Assembly (NCBI GenBank): GCA_024235395.1
Contig: JACKMK010000002.1
Span: forward strand, 1,105,939 to 1,169,938
Source of the DNA: Chromatiaceae bacterium
GTDB taxonomy: Bacteria; Pseudomonadota; Gammaproteobacteria; Chromatiales; Chromatiaceae
Reading direction: 5' to 3'
DNA: 64,000 nt
Shown: positions 39,075 to 48,301 of the stretch, piece by piece
Layout: every line of letters begins with the position of its first letter
Numbering within the stretch: position 1 is the first letter of the stretch
Notes under the pieces: generated by a model
Told to the model about the DNA's origin: nothing
Seen by the model: only the letters and a program-made list of their open reading frames with translations
Databases searched by the model: none
Position numbers and translations under genes: made by a program

Positions 39075-40037
39075 ATGGGAGTGGTGTCCCACGCTCGTTT
39101 CCGCGCAAGCGGATTCGGTAGGCCAAGGCCGCCGAATGAGCAGAAACACTTACCAAATCGAAGCAACACCGTGCGCGACCTGAACTACCAACTCAAAGAA
39201 CTCTGTCGACGTAACCGTGACGGCAGCTACGCGACCCAGCAGAACCGCGAACGCCAGCTCAGTCTGATGGCCGACCAGCTCCACGAGCTGGGCTACCGCG
39301 CTATGAATGCCCGGTCCCTGAAGCCGAAACATGTCGAGGCACTGCTGAGACGATGGCAGGGGGAGGGGCTGTCGATCGGGACGCTCAAGAATCGCATGGC
39401 CGCATTGCGCTGGTGGGCGCACAAGGCCGATCGCCGGCACGTGGTCGCGCGATCCAATGATTACTACGGGATCCCCGAGCGCAGTTTCGTCAGCACCGAA
39501 TCCAAGGCGAAACAGGTGGACCGTACTGCGCTGGAAAGGGTACGCGACCCGCACGTACGGATGAGCCTGGAACTCCAGCAAGCCTTCGGGCTGCGGCGCG
39601 AAGAGGCGATCAAGTTCAAGCCGTCCTACGCTGACCGCGGAGACCGGCTGGTCCTCAAGGATACCTGGACCAAGGGCGGCAAGGCCCGCGAGATTCCGGT
39701 GCGTAATACCGCGCAGCGTGCCGTGCTCGACCGTGCCCACCGCCTGGCCGGACGTGGCTCACTGATCCCGGGCCACCGCAACTACCGGCAGCAGCTACGC
39801 ATCTACGAGCGCCACACGGCAAACGCCGGGCTGTCGAAACTTCATGGTCTGCGGCATGCGTATGCACAGCAGCGGTACGAAGAGCTGACCGGGTGGAAGT
39901 CGCCGGCGGCAGGCGGCCCATCAGGCAGCGCGTTGTCCGCGTCCGAACGGTCGCTGGACCGCCAGGTCCGGCTCGCTATCAGCGAGGAGCTTGGGCATGA
40001 GCGAGAGGCCATCACCGCGACCTACCTCGGCCGATGA
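39075..40037 (+). CDS. Tyrosine-recombinase-like integrase-domain protein
   Basis: Product of up to 320 residues. The core-binding part begins VRDLNYQLKELCRRNRDGS and the catalytic part has Arg in FGLRREEAIKF, His/Arg in KLHGLRHAYAQQRY, a second His in ELGHERE and a C-terminal Tyr in TATYLGR. This corresponds to the short integrase-domain family carried inside PFGI-1-class ICEs, not necessarily the enzyme that integrates the ICE. The start is uncertain: ATG 39075 abuts the stop of a small upstream frame, whereas GTG 39171 begins where family-like sequence begins but has no ribosome site. Confidence 0.82.
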   Translation: MGVVSHARFRASGFGRPRPPNEQKHLPNRSNTVRDLNYQLKELCRRNRDGSYATQQNRERQLSLMADQLHELGYRAMNARSLKPKHVEALLRRWQGEGLSIGTLKNRMAALRWWAHKADRRHVVARSNDYYGIPERSFVSTESKAKQVDRTALERVRDPHVRMSLELQQAFGLRREEAIKFKPSYADRGDRLVLKDTWTKGGKAREIPVRNTAQRAVLDRAHRLAGRGSLIPGHRNYRQQLRIYERHTANAGLSKLHGLRHAYAQQRYEELTGWKSPAAGGPSGSALSASERSLDRQVRLAISEELGHEREAITATYLGR

Positions 40038-40136
40038 CGATTGTGTCAGCGGTCTGCGGGGCCCGTCTCGATCGTTTGCGGTCTTCCGAAAAATGCTATC
40101 ATTGCAATCATTCTTAGGTACATTCGGAGATAGACG

Positions 40137-40373
40137 GTGGCAAATCTTGTCGTCCGAAACTTGGATCCACGCATCGTCGATGCGCTTAAACAACGCGCGG
40201 CCCGACACGGCCGGAGCGCCGAGGCCGAGCATCGTGTCTTGCTCGAGGAACTGTTGTTGCGCCCCAAGGGCAAGAGTTTCGCAGAAACCCTCGCGAGCAT
40301 GCCGAACGTCGGCGAGGATGAAGATTTCGAACGGGTGGAGGACCCGGTAGAGCGCGACCGTGTATTTGATTGA
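40137..40373 (+). CDS. fitA: FitA-like ribbon-helix-helix antitoxin
   Basis: Antitoxin of 78 residues starting at GTG after GGAGA. The N-terminus MANLVVRNLDPRIVDALKQRAARHGRSAEAEHRVLLEEL is the FitA ribbon-helix-helix pattern; the acidic C-terminus would wrap the toxin. It overlaps the toxin gene by 14 bases. The upstream AT-rich stretch contains the palindrome ATTGCAAT (40101-40108), a candidate autoregulatory operator. Confidence 0.9.
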   Translation: MANLVVRNLDPRIVDALKQRAARHGRSAEAEHRVLLEELLLRPKGKSFAETLASMPNVGEDEDFERVEDPVERDRVFD

Positions 40374-40779
40374 CACCAACGTCATCAGCGAATCGCGTAA
40401 GCGGTCCAAGGCCGACGGCGGTGTTCGGGCGTTCTTCAAGCAGGTGGCTAAAGACGACGCACGCGTGTTCATCTCGGTGGTCACCGTCGGTGAGCTGCGC
40501 CGCGGCGTCGAGCTGATTCGCCACCGGGGCGATCGACGCCAGGCTACACAGTTGGAGAAATGGCTCGACCAGCTGCTCCAGGTTTACGAGGACCGTGTGC
40601 TGGATATCACCACCGATATCGCTCAGCTCTGGGGTCGGCTGCGTGTGCCTCATCCGGAAAACGCACTCGACAAGCAAATCGCTGCAACTGCGTTGATCTA
40701 CGACCTGACGGTTGTTACGCGCAATCACAAGGATTTCTCCAAAACGGGTGTCCGGCTCCTGAATCCCTTCGAGCAGTAG
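40360..40779 (+). CDS. fitB: FitB/VapC-like PIN-domain toxin
   Basis: Ribonuclease toxin of 139 residues with a PIN fold. The acidic active-site residues are present: Asp in YLIDTNVISE, Glu in GELRRGVE, Asp in LDKQIAATAL and Asp near RNHKDF. It probably cleaves tRNA or other RNA unless bound by FitA and may stabilise the ICE. A hairpin follows the stop codon directly. Confidence 0.9.
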   Translation: MYLIDTNVISESRKRSKADGGVRAFFKQVAKDDARVFISVVTVGELRRGVELIRHRGDRRQATQLEKWLDQLLQVYEDRVLDITTDIAQLWGRLRVPHPENALDKQIAATALIYDLTVVTRNHKDFSKTGVRLLNPFEQ

Positions 40780-40803
40780 TCGAGGTTCCCTTCGGAACCT
40801 CGA
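40780..40803 (+). terminator. Hairpin terminator after the FitAB genes
   Basis: A perfect 10-bp stem (arms TCGAGGTTCC / GGAACCTCGA) with loop CTTC starts right after the fitB stop. It is followed by TCTTGCC, a weak T-tract, so termination may be partial. Confidence 0.55.
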
Positions 40804-40937
40804 TCTTGCCATCCTCACCGCCCAACAATCGCGCAGGCCTTTGGCGCGGTTTTCCATTCCTTCCAGATGATGGTCACGACAGCATTCGCCCATCGAGGAC
40901 GTCAGGGACGTTCTCCCTCTGACCAAGGGTCTGAACG

Positions 40938-41417
40938 ATGCGGCGATTTCAACCTGGACTTCCATTGCGATACCGACAACTGGGTAGCGCACTTGCGGTG
41001 CTCGCACTGGTGTCGTCGTCCGTAGCATCTGCTGCGGAGCTCCAGGTGGGCCGATATGCGACCGTTCCTGCGTCGCCAACACAGGAGCAGGTCCAACTCC
41101 TCTCGGCCATTGTTGATGTGGAGTTTCCTACCTCGGTGGTCGCCATCGGCCAGGCTGTCGAACACCTGTTGCAGCCCAGTGGATACAGGCTGTCCCCCCA
41201 GGGCACTGCGGAGCCCGTACGCGAGGCGCTTCTCAACCTTCCACTGCCCGAACCGCATCGGGCGTTGGGCCCCATGCCTTTGAAAACGGCCCTCGAGACG
41301 TTGGCGGGTCCGGCCTTTCGCCTGGTGGAGGATCCCGTGCACCGATTGGTGAGTTTCGAGCGCTGTGAGCCCAATGGACACGGACCGTCCGACCGCCCAG
41401 AAGCAGCAGCGAGGTAA
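40938..41417 (+). CDS. pilL: PilL N-terminal-type ICE lipoprotein-like protein (TIGR03748)
   Basis: Exported protein of 159 residues with a signal peptide ending near ASAAEL. The block LLSAIVDVEFPTSVVAIGQAVEHLLQPSGYRL is the PilL N-terminal pattern of PFGI-1-class ICEs; it resembles secretin-associated domains. It is the first gene of the conjugation operon and lies 158 bases after the TA terminator. The usual full-length PilL C-terminal region is absent, as commonly seen in this family. Confidence 0.85.
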   Translation: MRRFQPGLPLRYRQLGSALAVLALVSSSVASAAELQVGRYATVPASPTQEQVQLLSAIVDVEFPTSVVAIGQAVEHLLQPSGYRLSPQGTAEPVREALLNLPLPEPHRALGPMPLKTALETLAGPAFRLVEDPVHRLVSFERCEPNGHGPSDRPEAAAR

Positions 41418-41420
41418 AAA

Positions 41421-41690
41421 ATGGAGATCGTCTTTGCCATTCTGATCCTGATCGGCGCTGTGGCGGCCGGTTCGAGCCCGTCGACTTCGCAAGACGTACA
41501 TACGGAGAAACACCCCGTGAATGATTCAGAGCAGACCACGGTTGCGCAGAGCATCAATGCCACGCTTGGCCCGTGCAGGCTCGCTGACGGGCGGCTCATC
41601 CAGCGGGATCTGACGGTGCCGCGTGCGTCGGTCTCGGTGATTTCCAAAGTGAATCTTGAAGAGGCCGCGCATGGCTGCGCCGATCGCTAG
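41421..41690 (+). CDS. Small ICE protein of unknown function
   Basis: Product of 89 residues with a short hydrophobic N-terminus (MEIVFAILILIGAVAAGSS) that could be a signal peptide or anchor. The remaining part is polar without a recognised domain. It starts 3 bases after pilL and overlaps the TIGR03759 gene by 20 bases, which supports a real gene in the operon. Confidence 0.6.
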   Translation: MEIVFAILILIGAVAAGSSPSTSQDVHTEKHPVNDSEQTTVAQSINATLGPCRLADGRLIQRDLTVPRASVSVISKVNLEEAAHGCADR

Positions 41691-42459
41691 AAAGACGGCG
41701 TTAGTCGGGATCACGGTCGCCATGGGCATCGCCATGTTGGTCAACGCTGGGCCGACCGTTACCTCGGATACCCAACGCTCAGTATTCGATCAGACAACCG
41801 ACGTGACGACACCACTTTCGCCCGTTGAGAAGACACGTGCCGAGGCCTGGGATCTCTCGGACATCGAATGGCGGCGCTACCAGGCTCTCATGGACGGCAT
41901 CCGGAGCAGCATCAGCCCGGCCACCCTGTCCCCCATAGAGGTCTTGGGGATCCACGCCCGGGACGAGGGCGAGCGCCGGCGTTACGCCGAGCGCTGGGCA
42001 CGCCTGATGCGCGACGATGCCGAACGGATCCTGGCCTTTCAGCGTGCCTACGATCGGGCGTGGCAACGGCTCTTCCCGGCGGAACCACTGATCGATCTCG
42101 CACGACTGCCAGACGAGAAGGCGAGCGACGTGGCGCTGCAACCCAACGATCGTGTGTTGTTCTTCACCCGACCCGACTGCGCCAGCTGCGATGTTCTCCT
42201 CCAGCGCTTGCTGAAGCGGATCGACACCCTTGCCGGCGTCGACATCTATCTCCTTGGGCTCCCACCGGACGACGATACCGCCGCGAGGGACTGGGCCGAA
42301 CGACAGTCGATCGCGCCGCGTTGGGTGCGAAGCCGTCGGGTCACCCTCAATCACGATGGCGGTGCCTTGTCAGAACTGACGCAGGGAAAGGGCCAGGCGC
42401 CGTACCTGTTGCGTCGGCGCGGTGACGTCCTGAGCGTGCTGTCAGGGTCGGCGCTGTGA
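41671..42459 (+). CDS. TIGR03759-type ICE protein (PFL_4693 family)
   Basis: Exported or membrane-anchored protein of 262 residues from ATG 41671 (GAAGAGG upstream). The family blocks are present: WDLSDIEWRRYQALMDGIR, PIEVLGIHARDEGERRRYAERWARLM and a thioredoxin-like C-terminal half with FFTRPDCASCDVLLQRLL. The Cys-x-x-Cys pair (CASC) suggests a disulfide role in T4SS assembly. It overlaps the next gene by 4 bases. Confidence 0.9.
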   Translation: MAAPIARKTALVGITVAMGIAMLVNAGPTVTSDTQRSVFDQTTDVTTPLSPVEKTRAEAWDLSDIEWRRYQALMDGIRSSISPATLSPIEVLGIHARDEGERRRYAERWARLMRDDAERILAFQRAYDRAWQRLFPAEPLIDLARLPDEKASDVALQPNDRVLFFTRPDCASCDVLLQRLLKRIDTLAGVDIYLLGLPPDDDTAARDWAERQSIAPRWVRSRRVTLNHDGGALSELTQGKGQAPYLLRRRGDVLSVLSGSAL

Positions 42460-43004
42460 GCCGGTTGTGTCGGCCATCTGTTCTCCTGCTCGTGCTGTTT
42501 GCACCAGCATTGGCGCTTCATGCGCCGGCCCATGCAAAGGTGCCGCTCGGCTACCAACAGGTAGCCGACGCCTACGATCTCCCCCCCGAAGTCCTGTACG
42601 CCGTAGCCCTGACGGAATCCGCCCGTCAGGTTGACAGTACAGGCAACGTTCGCCCCTGGCCCTGGACGTTGAATGTCCAGGGTAGGGGGCATTTTTTTGA
42701 CTCACGGCAGGAGGCCGAGGCCGCGCTACAGGAGCATTTCGACGCGGGCCGGAGATCGATCGATATCGGGCTCATGCAGGTCAATTGGCGGTATCACCGG
42801 CAACGCCTCGGGAGCTCACAGCTAGCACTCGACCCCTATCACAATCTGCGGGTCGCGGCAGAGATCCTGCGCGATTGCCATCAAAGACGACAAGACTGGT
42901 GGGCGGCCGTGGGCTGCTATCACGCGCCGAACAACCCACAACGGGCGGCCCGGTATCGGGCGCGGGTGCGCGCGCACTGGCAACGGGTCACGCGACGTGG
43001 GTAG
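42456..43004 (+). CDS. SLT-type lytic transglycosylase of the T4SS
   Basis: Periplasmic cell-wall hydrolase of 182 residues that opens peptidoglycan for the conjugation channel. A signal peptide (to APAHAK, about 28) precedes a compact lysozyme fold with the catalytic Glu in YAVALTESAR. The conserved IDIGLMQVNW and VGCYHAPNNP blocks follow. GTG start at 42456, overlapping the stop of the preceding gene. Confidence 0.9.
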   Translation: MSRLCRPSVLLLVLFAPALALHAPAHAKVPLGYQQVADAYDLPPEVLYAVALTESARQVDSTGNVRPWPWTLNVQGRGHFFDSRQEAEAALQEHFDAGRRSIDIGLMQVNWRYHRQRLGSSQLALDPYHNLRVAAEILRDCHQRRQDWWAAVGCYHAPNNPQRAARYRARVRAHWQRVTRRG

Positions 43005-43014
43005 AGAGGCGAGC

Positions 43015-43560
43015 GTGACAGCCTACCTCATCAGGATTCGGTCGGTTCTCAGCAACGCCGTTCTGTTATCGGCGCTGGCGACGCCCGCGCTGGCAGTCGG
43101 CGCCCTGACTGTGATCTACGACAGTGGCGAGACCTATCCCTTGGCTCCCTTCCTCGAGGTGTTCGACGAGGAGCAAGTTCAAGAAGACGGGCCGCAGGCA
43201 AGCCCGGTCCAACCATCCCTGGGGGCTGCGGATCCCGGGCGGATCCTGCCGATCCGATCGCCGGGGCTGACGCCGGGGAGGGTGGCGCGGCGAGATAGCA
43301 AACGGCCCTTCGCGCGGCCCTTCTTTCTGATCGGTGCCGATGGCCTCTCGCGAGAATGGTTCGGGACCCACCGCGATCGACTCGCCAAGATCGGCGCGGT
43401 CGGGATGCTGATCGAGGCAGAGACGCTCGGTGACCTGCGCGCCATTGCCACGATCGCCGACGGTCTGCCGATCCTACCCGCGTCTGCCAGCGACATCGCC
43501 GAGGCCTTGGGTCTGTCGCATTACCCGGTCCTGATCACTAAAGATGGCATTGAGCAGTGA
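43015..43560 (+). CDS. TIGR03765-type ICE protein (PFL_4695 family)
   Basis: Exported protein of 181 residues. GTG at 43015 is preferred because GAGAGG is upstream; a GTG at 42997 is also in frame. A signal peptide ends near ALAVGA. Family blocks are ALTVIYDSGETYPLAPFLEVF and, after a variable linker, FLIGADGLSREWFGTHRDRLAKIGAVGMLIEAETLGDL. The conserved C-terminal DIAEALGLSHYPVLIT is present. It lies just before TraD and overlaps it by 4 bases. Confidence 0.9.
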   Translation: MTAYLIRIRSVLSNAVLLSALATPALAVGALTVIYDSGETYPLAPFLEVFDEEQVQEDGPQASPVQPSLGAADPGRILPIRSPGLTPGRVARRDSKRPFARPFFLIGADGLSREWFGTHRDRLAKIGAVGMLIEAETLGDLRAIATIADGLPILPASASDIAEALGLSHYPVLITKDGIEQ

Positions 43561-45707
43561 GCCGGCATCCCGTCGAGGCGCTGCTTCGTCCGCCGGTCGA
43601 ACTCTGGTCTGCCATCGTGGCGCTTGCGACGTCCGGTATCGCGGTCCTCGCCCCCTGGGCATTGATGATGCCTCCAGGTGTGGCCTATGGGGCGGCATCG
43701 GTGTTGGCCCTGCTCGGCATCGTGCGCGGGCGCCAGGCCTGGCGGGTGCTGACCTACCAGCGCAACCTGCGTCGTCTTCCCACCTATCGGTTGCGCGCGG
43801 GTCAGATGCCGGTGAGTCGACGAAAACTCTTCCTCGGTCGGGGCTTCCGTTGGACCCAAAAGCACACCCAGCGCCTGCGCGACACGATTCGCCCCGAGGT
43901 TCAGCGCTACGTACAACCCGGTCCGCTCTATCATTGGGCGCGCCGCAAGGAAGTCGCCTGGGAGGCGACACCGATCCTGGGTTGGCTTGCGGCGGGGTTA
44001 CGCAGCCGCGCCTGGTGGAATCCCCTAAGGCCGCTGCCGCCGGTTGGCGGCAAACCGGCGTTGCATGCGGTAGAGCCCGATGAGCAGGATGTCTGGATGG
44101 ACATCGGGGAGCGCGTTGGCCACACCCTGGTGCTGGGCACCACGCGGGTAGGCAAGACACGGCTGGCAGAGATCCTGATCACCCAGGACATCCGCCGCGG
44201 TGATGTCGTGATCGTCTTCGACCCGAAAGGCGACGCAGATTTGTTGCGCCGGGTCTATGCCGAGGCCAAACGGGCAGGGCGAGCGGACGATTTCTATCTG
44301 TTCCATCTCGGCTATCCAGAGGTGTCTGCCCGCTACAACGCCATCGGCAGCTTCTCCCGGATCACGGAAGTCGCGACACGCATCGCCAACCAGCTGCCGA
44401 GTGAGGGCAACTCGGCGGCCTTCAAGGAGTTTGCCTGGCGGTTCGTCAACATCATCGCGCGCGCCCTGGTGGCGCTCGGCCGGCGTCCGGACTACCAGCA
44501 GGTGCGCCGTTACATCAACGACATCGAACCCTTGTTCGTCGAGTACGCGCGCAAGCACCTGCGAGAGCACGGTGAGGCGGGGTGGGAGGCAGACGTGGCA
44601 GAGGTCGCCGCCCACACCAAGGAGCGCAACCTGCCCGCGGCGCTGCGCGGACGCCACCCGGATGCGGTGGCCCTGATGCGCTATCTGAAAGACCAGGACC
44701 GTTACGATCCCGTTCTCGACGGACTGGTCTCGGCGTTCAAGTACGACAAGACCTACTTCGACAAGATCGTCAGCTCTGTCGGGCCCCTGATGGAGAAGCT
44801 CACCACCGGCAAGATCGCCGAGTTGATCTCGCCCGATTACCTGGACACGGACGACAACCGCCCCATCTTCGAGTGGTTGGAGGTGATAAGGCGCAAGGGG
44901 ATCGTCTACGTGGGCCTGGATGCGCTGACCGACACCACGGTGGCGAGTGCCGTCGGCAACTCGATGTTCGCGGACCTGGTCTCGGTTGCCGGGCATATTT
45001 ACAAGCATGGCGTCGAAGACCCTGCCGACGGTCCGACGCTGACCGACGGGCCGGCCACGATGCCGACCATCTCCCTGCACGCCGACGAGTTCAACGAGCT
45101 GATCGGCGATGAGTTCGTGCCGCTCCTGAACAAGGCTGGCGGCGCCGGCTTCCAGGTGACCGCGTATACGCAGACCTGGTCGGACGTCGAGGCACGGATC
45201 GGCAACCGGGCCAAGGCGGGGCAGGTCGCCGGCAACTTCAACACCCTGCTGATGCTGCGGGTCAAGGAACTGGTCACCGCCGAGATGCTTACGGATCAGT
45301 TACCCAAGGTCGAGGTCTTCACCCTGATGAGCGTCTCCGGTGTCGACGACTCCTCGGACCCAACCTCCGGGGTCGACTTCAAGTCACGCAACGAAGACCG
45401 CATCAGCGTTTCCGAGGTCCCGATGCTGACGCCAGCGGAACTGGTGGCATTGCCGAAGGGCCAGGCCTTTGCGCTGCTCGACGGTGGGCAGCTGTGGAAG
45501 CTGCGCATGCCACTGCCGGATGCGAGTAAAGATCCGGTCATGCCGGAAAGCCTGGCCGTCGTTGCCAACGAAATGGAACGGACCTACATCACCAACGACC
45601 AGTGGTACCGTCAGCGCGAGACCTGGTGGCACGCCGTTGCTGATGTCAGCCCGTCCGGCGGCGCAACGCCCACCTCCTCGGAAAGCTCCGAGAACGACGA
45701 TGGCTGA
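43557..45707 (+). CDS. traD: TraD-type conjugative coupling protein
   Basis: Inner-membrane hexameric ATPase of 716 residues that delivers the relaxase-DNA complex to the T4SS. Two membrane segments at about 18-38 and 40-60 are followed by a cytoplasmic motor. Walker A is VLGTTRVGKTRLAE (about 192-205), the family's FDPKGDADLL lies near 222-231 and Walker B-like SLHADEFNELIGDE near 504-517. It has the size and order of the ICE TraD subfamily. It overlaps the next gene by 8 bases. Confidence 0.93.
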   Translation: MSRHPVEALLRPPVELWSAIVALATSGIAVLAPWALMMPPGVAYGAASVLALLGIVRGRQAWRVLTYQRNLRRLPTYRLRAGQMPVSRRKLFLGRGFRWTQKHTQRLRDTIRPEVQRYVQPGPLYHWARRKEVAWEATPILGWLAAGLRSRAWWNPLRPLPPVGGKPALHAVEPDEQDVWMDIGERVGHTLVLGTTRVGKTRLAEILITQDIRRGDVVIVFDPKGDADLLRRVYAEAKRAGRADDFYLFHLGYPEVSARYNAIGSFSRITEVATRIANQLPSEGNSAAFKEFAWRFVNIIARALVALGRRPDYQQVRRYINDIEPLFVEYARKHLREHGEAGWEADVAEVAAHTKERNLPAALRGRHPDAVALMRYLKDQDRYDPVLDGLVSAFKYDKTYFDKIVSSVGPLMEKLTTGKIAELISPDYLDTDDNRPIFEWLEVIRRKGIVYVGLDALTDTTVASAVGNSMFADLVSVAGHIYKHGVEDPADGPTLTDGPATMPTISLHADEFNELIGDEFVPLLNKAGGAGFQVTAYTQTWSDVEARIGNRAKAGQVAGNFNTLLMLRVKELVTAEMLTDQLPKVEVFTLMSVSGVDDSSDPTSGVDFKSRNEDRISVSEVPMLTPAELVALPKGQAFALLDGGQLWKLRMPLPDASKDPVMPESLAVVANEMERTYITNDQWYRQRETWWHAVADVSPSGGATPTSSESSENDDG

Positions 45708-46434
45708 GGTGGTCGACGACCCGAGGCGCCGCGAGGTCCAACGAGGACTGGTCTCGAACACCCTGACGACGCTCGCCAAGGGTGTGCAGTGGCTTTTATT
45801 GGCGCTGCTGTTTTCGATACTGACCGAGTGGGTGGGCATGGTGTTTTGGTGGCCGGAAGAAGGTCTCCAGCACAGCCGGTCGATGCTCGAGGCGGAGTTC
45901 AGTTACCTGGATTCGGATTTCCGACGCAGCGTCATGACCTCGAGCCCGGCCGAGTTTGCCAAGGCCTTTGCGGATAAGACCTTCCATGTCCTGTTCGAGT
46001 TCACGCGGGTGGTTGATTCCATCGCCTGGTTGTCGGTGCCGCCGTCGCCCGACGAAAGTGGGCTGCGACCCAGGCTCCACAGCATTTACCAGCCCGTTGC
46101 CGAGTTCGTGATTGCGGGTATGCAGGTCACCCAGGTCTTTTCCGTGCGCCTGGCCATCCTGACCTTGGCCTTGCCGGTCTTTGTGCTCTTCAGTCTCGTG
46201 GCGCTGGTCGACGGTTTCGTGAAGCGGGATCTGCGACGCTGGGGTGGCGGCAGGGAGAGCTCGTTCGTTTATCACTGGGCAAAGCGTTCCGCGATGCCTC
46301 TGATGGTACTGAGCTGGGTGATCTACCTCGCGCTGCCATTCAGCCTCCATCCGACCTTCGTCCTGCTGCCGTTTGCGACACTTTTCGCGATGAGCGTTGC
46401 GGTCGCGGCCAGTACATTCAAGAAATACTTGTAG
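45700..46434 (+). CDS. TIGR03747-type ICE membrane protein (PFL_4697 family)
   Basis: Membrane protein of 244 residues starting at ATG 45700 inside the traD end. One hydrophobic segment lies at about 26-49 and a cluster of three in the C-terminal half (about 136-165, 188-206, 211-235). Family features include TLAKGVQWLLLALLFSILTEWVGM and LVDGFVKRDLRRWGGGRESSFVYHWAK. It ends naturally with TFKKYL, so the IS91-type insertion right after it did not truncate it. Confidence 0.9.
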   Translation: MAEVVDDPRRREVQRGLVSNTLTTLAKGVQWLLLALLFSILTEWVGMVFWWPEEGLQHSRSMLEAEFSYLDSDFRRSVMTSSPAEFAKAFADKTFHVLFEFTRVVDSIAWLSVPPSPDESGLRPRLHSIYQPVAEFVIAGMQVTQVFSVRLAILTLALPVFVLFSLVALVDGFVKRDLRRWGGGRESSFVYHWAKRSAMPLMVLSWVIYLALPFSLHPTFVLLPFATLFAMSVAVAASTFKKYL

Positions 46435-46439
46435 GGATA

Positions 46440-48214
46440 GCCACTCGGCCTGATACCCTGAGCCGCAGGACAACTTCGCAAGGATGCGATCATGTTGCCG
46501 TCGCCGGCTGGCAGGGAAGCCAGTTCGGGTGTCGGCGCGCCGCCGTATGTGCGCCACCGCCCCGAGCGCACCCTTCTTTATCAACTCGTTGAGGAATACT
46601 ATCCCGCGTTCAAGGCGTACCTGGCGGTGCAGGGCACGGACTTGCCGGGGTATGTGCAGCAGGAATTCGAGGACTACCTCAAGTGCGGGCGTCTCGAGCA
46701 CGGCTTTTTGCGGGTGCGTTGCGACAACTGCCATGCCGAGCACCTGGTCGCTTTCAGCTGCAAGAAGCGCGGCTTCTGCCCCAGCTGCGGCGCCCGGCGC
46801 ATGGCCGAGAGCGCAGCACTGCTGGTCGACGAGGTCTTTCCCGAGCAGCCGGTGCGCCAGTGGGTGCTGAGCGTCCCGTATCCGTTGCGCTTCTTGTTCG
46901 CCAGCCGCCCCGAGGTCATGGGCCGTGTGCTTGGCATTGTGTACCGCTGCATCGCCACGCACCTGATCAAGAAGGCGGGGTTCTCACGTAAGACGGCCCA
47001 GGCCGGCGCGGTCACGCTGATCCAGCGCTTCGGCAGTGCGCTCAACCTCAACGTCCACTTCCACATGCTGTTCCTCGACGGCGTGTATATCGAGCGCCCC
47101 GACGGCTCACTGCGCTTCCGCTCGGTGAAGGCGCCGTCGAGTGCCGAGCTTACCCAACTGACTCAGGTCTTGGCACTGCGTATTGGCCGCTACCTGGAAC
47201 GCCAGGGACTGCTGGAACGCGATGCGGAGAACAGCTACCTGGCTGGCGATGATCTCGAGGCCGGGCCGATGGAACAGCTCCTGGGTTCGTCGATCACCTA
47301 CCGCATCGCCGTCGGGCCGCAGCAGGGGCGCAAGGTGTTCACGCTACAGACGCTGCCGGCGTGTGAGGAGCCGTTCGATGCCGGGGTCGGCAAGGTGGCG
47401 GGGTTCTCCCTGCACGCCGGTGTGGCAGCGCGGGCGGATCAACGCCAGAAGCTCGAGCGGCTGTGTCGCTACATCAGTCGGCCGGCGATCGCGGAAAAGC
47501 GCCTGTCGCTGACGTCGAACGGCAACGTCCGGTACCAGCTGAAGACGCCGTACCGAGACGGCACGACGCATGTCATCTTCGAGCCCCTCGACTTCATTGC
47601 TCGGCTGGCAGCCCTGGTGCCGAAACCGCGGGTCAACCTGACGCGCTTCCACGGCGTGTTTGCGCCCAACAGCAAACACCGCGCGCGGGTGACACCGGCC
47701 AAGCGGGGCAGGGGAGGCCGGCATGCCACGACAGCGGATCCGGAGGAGCGGACACCGGCCGAACGCCGTGCCGCGATGACCTGGGCGCAGCGCCTGAAAC
47801 GGGTGTTTGGGATCGACATCGAGACCTGCCCGGCCTGCGGTGGGGCGGTGCGGATCATCGCGTCCATCGAGGATCCCGACGTCATCGAGAAGATCCTCAC
47901 CCACCTGGATGCGAAAGCGCCGGAGCCCGAAGCCACCCGGCGGCCTCCCTGCCGGGCGCCACCGCAGCGGGGGCTGTTCGACGAGACGGGGTGACAACCC
48001 CAGGATGACTTCGTTCGGGCTGTGCCGTCAGCGGCACGCCATGGCGGCGGCTGGCCAGGAAACAGGCGGGGAGGGGGAAAGCGGGCCGGCGCGGCCGTCT
48101 TTGGGAAGAATTCGGGGGCCTGACGCCGATTCACATGCCGTTGGGGCGGCCGACGTGGCTGGCCGACGGCAGATGCCTTGGCCAATCAGACGAGACTGCC
48201 CGCTGCGAGCCAAC
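46440..48214 (+). mobile_element. IS91-family (Y2/HUH) insertion element, ends approximate
   Basis: The segment between the TIGR03747 gene and the RHH/PIN pair holds a single IS91-type transposase gene and about 200 bases of GC-rich, hairpin-prone downstream DNA. IS91 elements move by rolling circle and insert next to GAAC or CAAG. A GAAC occurs at 48215-48218, a suitable right junction. No terminal repeats are expected for this family, so exact ends are not fixed. Confidence 0.7.
46492..47994 (+). CDS. IS91-family transposase
   Basis: Transposase of 500 residues. An N-terminal zinc-binding region (CDNCHAEHLVAFSCKKRGFCPSCGARRM) precedes the HUH nuclease motif in LNLNVHFHMLFLDGVY. The Y2-type C-terminal region (LTSNGNVRYQLKTPYRDGTTHV ... 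LVPKPRVNLTRFHGVFAPNSKHR) is complete. A second cysteine pair (CPACGG) lies near the end. It is full length, so the element may be active. Confidence 0.95.
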   Translation: MLPSPAGREASSGVGAPPYVRHRPERTLLYQLVEEYYPAFKAYLAVQGTDLPGYVQQEFEDYLKCGRLEHGFLRVRCDNCHAEHLVAFSCKKRGFCPSCGARRMAESAALLVDEVFPEQPVRQWVLSVPYPLRFLFASRPEVMGRVLGIVYRCIATHLIKKAGFSRKTAQAGAVTLIQRFGSALNLNVHFHMLFLDGVYIERPDGSLRFRSVKAPSSAELTQLTQVLALRIGRYLERQGLLERDAENSYLAGDDLEAGPMEQLLGSSITYRIAVGPQQGRKVFTLQTLPACEEPFDAGVGKVAGFSLHAGVAARADQRQKLERLCRYISRPAIAEKRLSLTSNGNVRYQLKTPYRDGTTHVIFEPLDFIARLAALVPKPRVNLTRFHGVFAPNSKHRARVTPAKRGRGGRHATTADPEERTPAERRAAMTWAQRLKRVFGIDIETCPACGGAVRIIASIEDPDVIEKILTHLDAKAPEPEATRRPPCRAPPQRGLFDETG

Positions 48215-48237
48215 GAACAGGTGGTTTATACTGCCTA

Positions 48238-48267
48238 TACGCTTGTGTGTTTATATGTATAAGCGTA
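48238..48267. promoter_or_regulatory. Candidate operator upstream of the RHH/PIN pair
   Basis: An AT-rich inverted repeat with arms TACGCTT (48238-48244) and AAGCGTA (48261-48267), 34 bases before the antitoxin start. It contains TATA-rich sequence suited to a -10 element. Ribbon-helix-helix antitoxins usually bind such repeats. Confidence 0.45.
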
Positions 48268-48301
48268 AATTCTGAGCAGCGAATCGTCCTGGAGAACAGT
48301 C

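Noticed and set aside
47344..48185. Long reverse-strand frames over the IS91-type transposase
   Set aside because: GC-rich shadow frames of a gene with clear HUH and zinc motifs.
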